From Actinomycetota bacterium (GTDB lineage: Bacteria; Actinomycetota; UBA4738; HRBIN12): 64,000 nucleotides of DNA. Below the pieces are notes generated by a model. It made no database searches. It saw nothing but the letters and a program-made list of their open reading frames with translations, and was not told the origin of the DNA. Position numbers and translations under genes: made by a program. The stretch covers positions 1-64,000 of the forward strand of contig JBBECT010000004.1 of assembly GCA_040881665.1 (NCBI GenBank), given 5' to 3'. Positions 59,656 through 64,000 of the stretch are shown in pieces. Position 1 is the stretch's first letter. Every line of letters starts with the position of its first letter.

Positions 59656-60663
59656 CTAGGCCGCCAACCGATAGTGCGGGTCGGAGCCCATCTCCGCGAG
59701 GGCGTTCGCCGCCGCTTGCGAGGTGTCGAACTTCCACACGCAATCCGGCTCGTTCTGCCCGACCGAGTGGTAGTAGAGCAGCGTCTTGAACTGGCCCCAC
59801 TCGGGCTGCTTCATCAGCTCGGACATGTCCCGGATCCAATCCGCCTTCCGGCCCGGATCGGACCGGTCCTCGACGGTGCCGTACTCCGCAAGCATCAGGT
59901 CCTTGTGCGGGTGCTTCAAGCCGAACTGCCGGATCGATTCGAGCGCGAACTCCGCGCTTCGCCACGGATAGCTCGTGTCGCGGCAGTCGAACCAGTTGTA
60001 GGGATCGGCACCGATCTCATCGACGTACGCGCTGCCCGGGTACCACTTCTTCGCGAAGCGCGGATCCGACTTCGAGGTGCGGAAAGCCCAGCTCGTCATC
60101 ACCCACACGTACTCGACGTTCGTCGCGCCGACGCTGTCGAACACCTCGTGCACCTTGCGCCACGCGTCCTTGAAGTCGGTGCTGGTTCCCAACGCACGGC
60201 TGGCCTCGGCCTCCGGCTCGTGGTTGAAGACGAAGTAGATCGTGTCCCCGAAGTCGCGGAACCGCCGGCCCCACGACTGCATCTCCGAGTAGAGCTGATC
60301 GCCGGGCTGGGCTGCCGCGATGTTGCGCCACGGGATCATCGTTCCGTTGCGCCGCTGCGCCTTCACCGACAGGTACATCGCGTGGTCGGTGTCCCGCAGC
60401 CACGTGTGCGATCGGGATGGGAACGGGCTGTCCCACTTCTCGTAGACGCGGACGGCGGCAAGCTTGCGTCCGAGTTTCGCCTCGGTCTTCAGGACCGACT
60501 CCTCCGTCGTCTCGTTCGGACCCGCCGAGACGCTGGTCCCGAAGACGATGCCGGCCGACGGGGGTTCCGGGTCCGGGTCCGGGGACTCCTCCGTGACCGG
60601 GAACGCCGAAACGGTCAACGCCAGCACGACCGCCGCGACCGGGAATCGAGTGGAGCCTCGCAT
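59656..60663 (-). CDS. Secreted GH26-like glycoside hydrolase
   Basis: 335 residues. Signal peptide ~1-22, Pro/Asp linker (ESPDPDPEPP), then a TIM barrel with acid/base E149 in FVFNHEPE and probable nucleophile E260 in LMLAEYGT, as in GH26 (beta-mannanase-like) enzymes. Substrate unknown. ATG 60663, with GGGGGAGG upstream. Confidence 0.8.
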   Translation of the reverse strand: MRGSTRFPVAAVVLALTVSAFPVTEESPDPDPEPPSAGIVFGTSVSAGPNETTEESVLKTEAKLGRKLAAVRVYEKWDSPFPSRSHTWLRDTDHAMYLSVKAQRRNGTMIPWRNIAAAQPGDQLYSEMQSWGRRFRDFGDTIYFVFNHEPEAEASRALGTSTDFKDAWRKVHEVFDSVGATNVEYVWVMTSWAFRTSKSDPRFAKKWYPGSAYVDEIGADPYNWFDCRDTSYPWRSAEFALESIRQFGLKHPHKDLMLAEYGTVEDRSDPGRKADWIRDMSELMKQPEWGQFKTLLYYHSVGQNEPDCVWKFDTSQAAANALAEMGSDPHYRLAA

Positions 60664-60966
60664 GGATGCCTCCCCCTTCGTGGTTCTGCCTGCGATGTGT
60701 GTGGGGTCCCTCCCGTCCGCACCCCTTCCCTCCTGGGTGGGTGCGGATGACCCGTTCTTGCTAGAGCGGGTATCGGCAGGGGATACGGATCTGTTGAGCG
60801 AGCTACCCGGGAAGGGGTACGGAATCGGCCGAAGGCACCTGCATCCGTGGTCCGGACAGGCTCACCCCCTGCCGATCGGCCGCCCCCGATCGGGGGACAC
60901 GGATCGAGGCGGGTGCGTGACGCGAGCGCGCATGACGCTGCGCGGCGATCGCGGGATGATCGGCGC
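60664..60966. other. Divergent leader region with one hairpin
   Basis: Between the glycoside hydrolase (minus) and serC (plus). CCGCACCC (60717-60724) and GGGTGCGG (60739-60746) form an 8-bp stem with a 14-base loop, transcribed in the hydrolase leader. Nothing in it matches a known riboswitch by eye; promoters could not be placed with confidence. Confidence 0.4.
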
Positions 60967-62106
60967 ATGGCCGACGACGTCTGGAACTTCTCGCCCGGTC
61001 CCGCGATCCTCCCGCGGGCCGTGCTCGAGGGGGCAGGGGACGCCGTCCACGAGATCGGCGGTTCGGGCATGTCGATCCTCGAGATCAGCCACCGATCCCG
61101 GTGGTTCGACGAGGTGATCGATGAGGCCGAGCAGGGGATCCGCGAGCTCCTCGCGGTCCCCGACGGCTACCAGGTGCTCTTCCTCCAGGGCGGGGCCAGC
61201 CTTCAGTTCTCGATGGTGCCGGGCAACCTGCGCCGCAACGACGCCGGACCGCCCTCCTACGTCGTCTCCGGCTCATGGGGCTCCAAGGCGCTCGCCGAAG
61301 CCCGGGCCGCCGGGGATGTCCGCGTGGCCTGGGACGGAGCGGGAACCGGCTACGACCGCGTCCCCGCACCCTCGGACGTGGCGCTCGAGGTCGACCCCTC
61401 CTACGTCCACATGACCTCGAACGAGACGATCGAGGGGGTCCAGTGGCCCGCCGATCGGACGCCGAACGCCCCCGCGCAGGCGCCCCTCGTGTGCGACATG
61501 TCGAGCGACTTGTTGTCCCGGCCGGCCGACATCGGGCGGTACGGGCTCGTCTACGCGGGAGCGCAGAAGAACGCCGGGCCCGCCGGCGTGACGATCGTCC
61601 TGCTGCGTGACGAGCTCCTCGACGCGATCCCCGAGGGGAACCCGGCGATGCTCGACTACCGGACGCACGTCCGCTCGGGATCCCGCTACAACACCCCGCC
61701 CGTTTTCGCGATCTACGTCGTTTCCCTCGTGACGCGCTGGCTCCGCACCGAGGTGGGCGGACTCGGGGTGATGGCGGCACGGAACGAAGAGAAGGCGCAA
61801 CTGCTGTACGAGGCGATCGACGGGAGCGAGGGCTTCTATCGCGGTCACGCACAGCCCGACAGCCGTTCTCGGATGAACATCACCTTCCACCTCCCGGACG
61901 AGGACCTCGGCTCGGCCTTCCTCGATGAGGCCGGACGTGCGGGCCTGCTCGAGCTCAAGGGACACCGGAGCGTCGGAGGGCTCCGAGCGTCGATCTACAA
62001 CGCGATGCCCGTCGAAGGCGTCCGTGCCTTGCGCGATTTCATGGAGACGTTCCGCCGGGACCACGCGGGGTCCCACCCGTCGCGGACTGCCACGACCTCG
62101 GGCTGA
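60967..62106 (+). CDS. serC: Phosphoserine aminotransferase
   Basis: 379-residue PLP-dependent class V aminotransferase of serine biosynthesis (3-phosphohydroxypyruvate + Glu to phosphoserine). WNFSPGPAILPRAVLEGA is the usual start; LFLQGGASLQFSMVP and GAQKNAGPAG with K201 as the PLP lysine are diagnostic, as is GLRASIYNAMPVEGV near the end. ATG 60967. Convergent and abutting with the OsmC gene. Confidence 0.95.
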   Translation: MADDVWNFSPGPAILPRAVLEGAGDAVHEIGGSGMSILEISHRSRWFDEVIDEAEQGIRELLAVPDGYQVLFLQGGASLQFSMVPGNLRRNDAGPPSYVVSGSWGSKALAEARAAGDVRVAWDGAGTGYDRVPAPSDVALEVDPSYVHMTSNETIEGVQWPADRTPNAPAQAPLVCDMSSDLLSRPADIGRYGLVYAGAQKNAGPAGVTIVLLRDELLDAIPEGNPAMLDYRTHVRSGSRYNTPPVFAIYVVSLVTRWLRTEVGGLGVMAARNEEKAQLLYEAIDGSEGFYRGHAQPDSRSRMNITFHLPDEDLGSAFLDEAGRAGLLELKGHRSVGGLRASIYNAMPVEGVRALRDFMETFRRDHAGSHPSRTATTSG

Positions 62107-62544
62107 TCACCCCCGGTCGGTGTCCGCGCCTTCCGATCGGTCGTCCACGATCTCGAACGAGACCTCCATCGCGACGGTTCCCTCGAGGGTCGCGGCCACC
62201 GAGCAGTACTTGCCGTGGGACAGGTCGATCGCCCGCGTCGCCTTCCGCTCGTCGATCGTACCTCGCAGGAGGAACCGCATGCTGATGCGCCGGAACGCGA
62301 ACGGAGGGTCAGGGTCCTGCTCGGACTCCGTGATCACCTCGAGCCCTCGCAGATCCTGGCGTTGCTTGCGCAGGATCACCACGACGTCGTAGGCGGTGCA
62401 CGCCGCGAGCGAGAGCGGGAGCAGGTCCGAGGGCTTCGCGCCGGGCCCGTCCTCGTCCCCGCCGATGCGGATCGGCTCGCCCGGCCCGGAGTGGCCGAGG
62501 AACTGCAGCCCCTCGCCGGTCCATCGCAGCCGCTGCTCCCCCAT
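62107..62544 (-). CDS. OsmC/Ohr-family protein
   Basis: 145 residues with the two cysteines of the OsmC family, C49 (SLAACTAYDV) and C114 (HGKYCSVAATL), which reduce organic hydroperoxides by a thiol mechanism. GAKPSDLLPLSLAACTA is the family signature. Its 3' end touches that of serC. ATG 62544. Confidence 0.9.
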   Translation of the reverse strand: MGEQRLRWTGEGLQFLGHSGPGEPIRIGGDEDGPGAKPSDLLPLSLAACTAYDVVVILRKQRQDLRGLEVITESEQDPDPPFAFRRISMRFLLRGTIDERKATRAIDLSHGKYCSVAATLEGTVAMEVSFEIVDDRSEGADTDRG

Positions 62545-62605
62545 CGCCCGGAGTCTATGCGGACACCGCTATCCGGCAGGCGACGCAGCTCGACGGGCGC
62601 GCGTG

Positions 62606-62962
62606 TCAGTCCTGGGCGATGTCGAACTCGTTCCCTTCGGGGTCGGCCATGTTGATCCAGGTGTAGCCCTCGAGCTCCTGCGCGTCGCGCAGCTTCGTGC
62701 CCCCGAGCGCCTCGATCTCGGCGGCGGCCGACCCGAGATCGGCGACCGACAGCTCGAGGTGCATCCGGTTCTTCCCCGCCTTCGCATCGTCCACCTTCTG
62801 CAACGCGAGCGGCGCGGCGTTCTCCGTGGCCTTCAGCAGCACGAACGAATCCCCGCCGATCCGAGAGTCCTCCGTCGTGCCCAATACCGCGCACCAGAAC
62901 GCCGACAGGACCTCCGTGTCGCGAGCGTCGAGTACGACGAACTGCACCTTCGCGATCGCCAT
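62606..62962 (-). CDS. VOC-family protein
   Basis: 118 residues, one glyoxalase-type module (IAKVQFVVLDARDTEVLSAF; HLELSVADLGSAAAEIEALG; WINMADPEGNEFDIAQD). The His and Glu (MHLEL, EGNEFD) could bind metal. Substrate unknown. ATG 62962. Confidence 0.88.
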   Translation of the reverse strand: MAIAKVQFVVLDARDTEVLSAFWCAVLGTTEDSRIGGDSFVLLKATENAAPLALQKVDDAKAGKNRMHLELSVADLGSAAAEIEALGGTKLRDAQELEGYTWINMADPEGNEFDIAQD

Positions 62963-63037
62963 CGTGTCGTTCCTCCTCGTCCCTCGGTCGCGGCGAGGGG
63001 CACCGCGGTTCGCCGGACGATACCGGAGCGATCCGCC

Positions 63038-63541
63038 TCACGCACGCCGACGGGACACACCGTCACGTTGCCGCTCCGCGAGCAGGGCCGTCCACGCCCG
63101 TCGGGCTGCGCCGCGATACCCGTCCCGCTCCGCCGCCACGAGGTCCTCGAACAGCATCACGCTGCTCGGCAGCGGTTCGGACCGCCGGGGATCGAAGAAG
63201 GGGAGATCGAACTCCCGGAGCTCGATCCCGAGGTCCGGGTTGGAGTAGTACAGGTGCGCGCGAGGACAGGGGATCAGGTCCTCGAGGTGGTTCGCGAGTC
63301 CGTTGCGAACGTTCTCCACCAGAGGGGCGGGGTCGTCGCGGCGACGCGTCCGGACGGTCGCAGCGAGGGCGTCCAGGCTGACACCCACGACGGTGACGTC
63401 GACCTTGCCCCACATCCCGAACAGCTTCCTCGTCTCGAAGCAGAACTCGTTCGCGAGCGCGACCAGTCGCTGTCGTGGCGACAGAGCGCGCGCGGGAGCT
63501 TCACCTCGCACACGTCTCGATGCATCGTCGGATGCGCGCAT
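63038..63541 (-). CDS. Unknown protein behind a riboswitch-terminator leader
   Basis: 167 residues, soluble. Basic N terminus (~1-22), then LSPRQRLVALANEFCFETRK, LFGMWGKVDVTVVGVSLDAL, DPAPLVENVRNGLANHLEDL and AHLYYSNPDLGIELREFDLP, with a helical tail rich in Arg. No family recognised. ATG 63541 has GGAAGGAGGAAGG upstream. The 240-base leader carries an S-box-like aptamer and terminator, so the gene is probably repressed when S-adenosylmethionine is plentiful; a role linked to methionine or methyl transfer is inference only. Confidence 0.75.
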   Translation of the reverse strand: MRASDDASRRVRGEAPARALSPRQRLVALANEFCFETRKLFGMWGKVDVTVVGVSLDALAATVRTRRRDDPAPLVENVRNGLANHLEDLIPCPRAHLYYSNPDLGIELREFDLPFFDPRRSEPLPSSVMLFEDLVAAERDGYRGAARRAWTALLAERQRDGVSRRRA

Positions 63542-63626
63542 CGGCCTTCCTCCTTCCCGGATCGCCTGCGATCCGATCGAGATGCTCCGCGGAGCGGGAG
63601 GGCCGGGATCGCCGAGGAACGCGAAA

Positions 63627-63658
63627 GGACCCGCCGTCCGCATCGGGAAGGCGGGTCC
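63627..63658 (-). terminator. Hairpin terminator in the leader of the unknown gene
   Basis: On the minus strand GGACCCGCC (63658-63650) and GGCGGGTCC (63635-63627) form a 9-bp GC stem with a 14-base loop, followed by TTT. It lies between the aptamer and the ATG 63541 (79-85 bases before it), the usual place for a riboswitch expression platform. Confidence 0.65.
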
Positions 63659-63690
63659 GCCTCGGACAATTCGTTGCCGATCGATCCGGC

Positions 63691-63782
63691 CACATCCCCG
63701 CTCGCGCGGGAGGCACCTTGGGTGTCCGTCCCAGGTTGCCGGGCTCCCTCCTCTCCCCGGGAGGCGAGCCGCTCCTGATGCG
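63691..63782 (-). ncRNA. Probable SAM-clan (S-box-like) riboswitch aptamer
   Basis: Reading the minus strand, four stems make a four-way junction: P1 CGCAT (63782-63778)/ATGTG (63695-63691), P2 GGCTCGCCTCC (63770-63760)/GGAGGGAGCC (63751-63742), P3 GGCAACCT (63740-63733)/AAGGTGCC (63719-63712), P4 CCCGC (63710-63706)/GCGGG (63701-63697) with GCGA loop. GCATCAGGAGCGGC at the 5' side, GAGGGA in P2 and CGGCAACC...AAGGTGCC in P3 are the conserved S-box pieces. The AA usually found before P4 is missing. A terminator and gene follow. It could be SAM-I or a SAM-I/IV variant. Confidence 0.65.
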
Positions 63783-64000
63783 TTCTCCTCGATGGTACAC
63801 GGGGCCGACGGGGGACGCGCCCGCGCGCCGGGAGGAAGGGTTCGTCGAGGTCGGCCGGAGCGTCCAGCCGCGGGCTGGTCCGTTCCCCGTACGCAGGACA
63901 CCCGATGCGAGGCACGGGGGCGGCACCTAGCATGCCCAGCGACCGGCGCGCGCGAAGGTGTGTCAGGCTCGTGCACGAACGACAGGTCGTCACCCGGTCG
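63783..64000. other. No gene seen; upstream of the riboswitch
   Basis: About 220 bases with no supported gene. It should contain the promoter for the riboswitch-controlled transcript reading leftward, but no hexamer pair could be assigned with confidence. Confidence 0.4.

Noticed and set aside
60717-60746. Hairpin before the glycoside hydrolase as a c-di-AMP riboswitch
   Set aside because: Only one stem is clear and the conserved bases of that class were not found.

Overview
The window is high-GC DNA with frequent GTG starts, strong AGGAGG-type ribosome binding sites and dense, often overlapping genes. Family content points to an environmental actinomycete (Actinomycetota): DinB proteins of the mycothiol-linked type, an F420/FMN PPOX-like protein, PadR and ECF regulators, DUF2188, WGxxGxxG-type surface protein and a KhtTU-type antiporter. 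I cannot name the genus. No rRNA gene, complete tRNA gene or CRISPR array was seen.

Layout. (1) 1-10.2 kb, accessory: a phage-type pair (ParB-methyltransferase running off the left edge, terminase-small-subunit-like HTH protein), a receiver/ATPase signalling fusion, a membrane c-di-GMP protein, then sparse, lower-GC DNA carrying three copies of the 3' half of tRNA-Arg(CCT). These copies look like stacked integration scars. One 2-TM protein of unknown function lies between the second and third. (2) 10.6-19.8 kb, mixed: two transposase stubs, a PadR/flavoprotein divergent pair with tandem operators, a WGxxGxxG surface protein, a 40-residue membrane protein, hemerythrin, a hydrolase-cyclase fusion with no serine at the nucleophile elbow, a cupredoxin, pseudogene scraps and a FolD homologue lacking all three catalytic residues. 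(3) 20-25.4 kb: two tandem ECF sigma/membrane-regulator modules, a nucleotidyltransferase + winged-helix pair resembling AbiE toxin-antitoxin systems, and a decayed copy of the signalling fusion of region 1. (4) 25.5-42.2 kb, mostly chromosomal: YibE/F, PD40 protein, DinB proteins, GlcG, formaldehyde dehydrogenase FdhA, KhtT/KhtU, serine hydrolase, nucleotidyltransferase, M24 enzyme + Rieske oxygenase, and a heterodimeric ABC exporter. (5) 42.2-45.6 kb: an inserted restriction-modification island (Dcm-type methylase, PD-(D/E)XK nuclease, Vsr) beside a VapC remnant. (6) 45.7-64 kb, chromosomal: 5'-3' exonuclease, EamA transporter, HEAT protein, a UspA-UspA-Rieske fusion next to a membrane cupredoxin, dimethylglycine-dehydrogenase-like flavoprotein, homocysteine methyltransferase/MTHFR, SerC, OsmC, and at the right end a gene of unknown function behind a probable SAM-clan (S-box-like) riboswitch and terminator.

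How the genes may work together. The Rieske oxygenase, dimethylglycine-dehydrogenase-like protein, FdhA and homocysteine methyltransferase/MTHFR together resemble demethylation of betaine-like compounds, with disposal of formaldehyde and one-carbon units; they are dispersed, so this is inference. Regulation visible in sequence includes paired PadR operators, sigma/regulator gene overlaps, a leaderless promoter at the nucleotidyltransferase, and the riboswitch-terminator leader. The least explained items are the USP-Rieske fusion, the riboswitch-controlled unknown gene, the catalytically altered FolD and the tRNA-fragment array.
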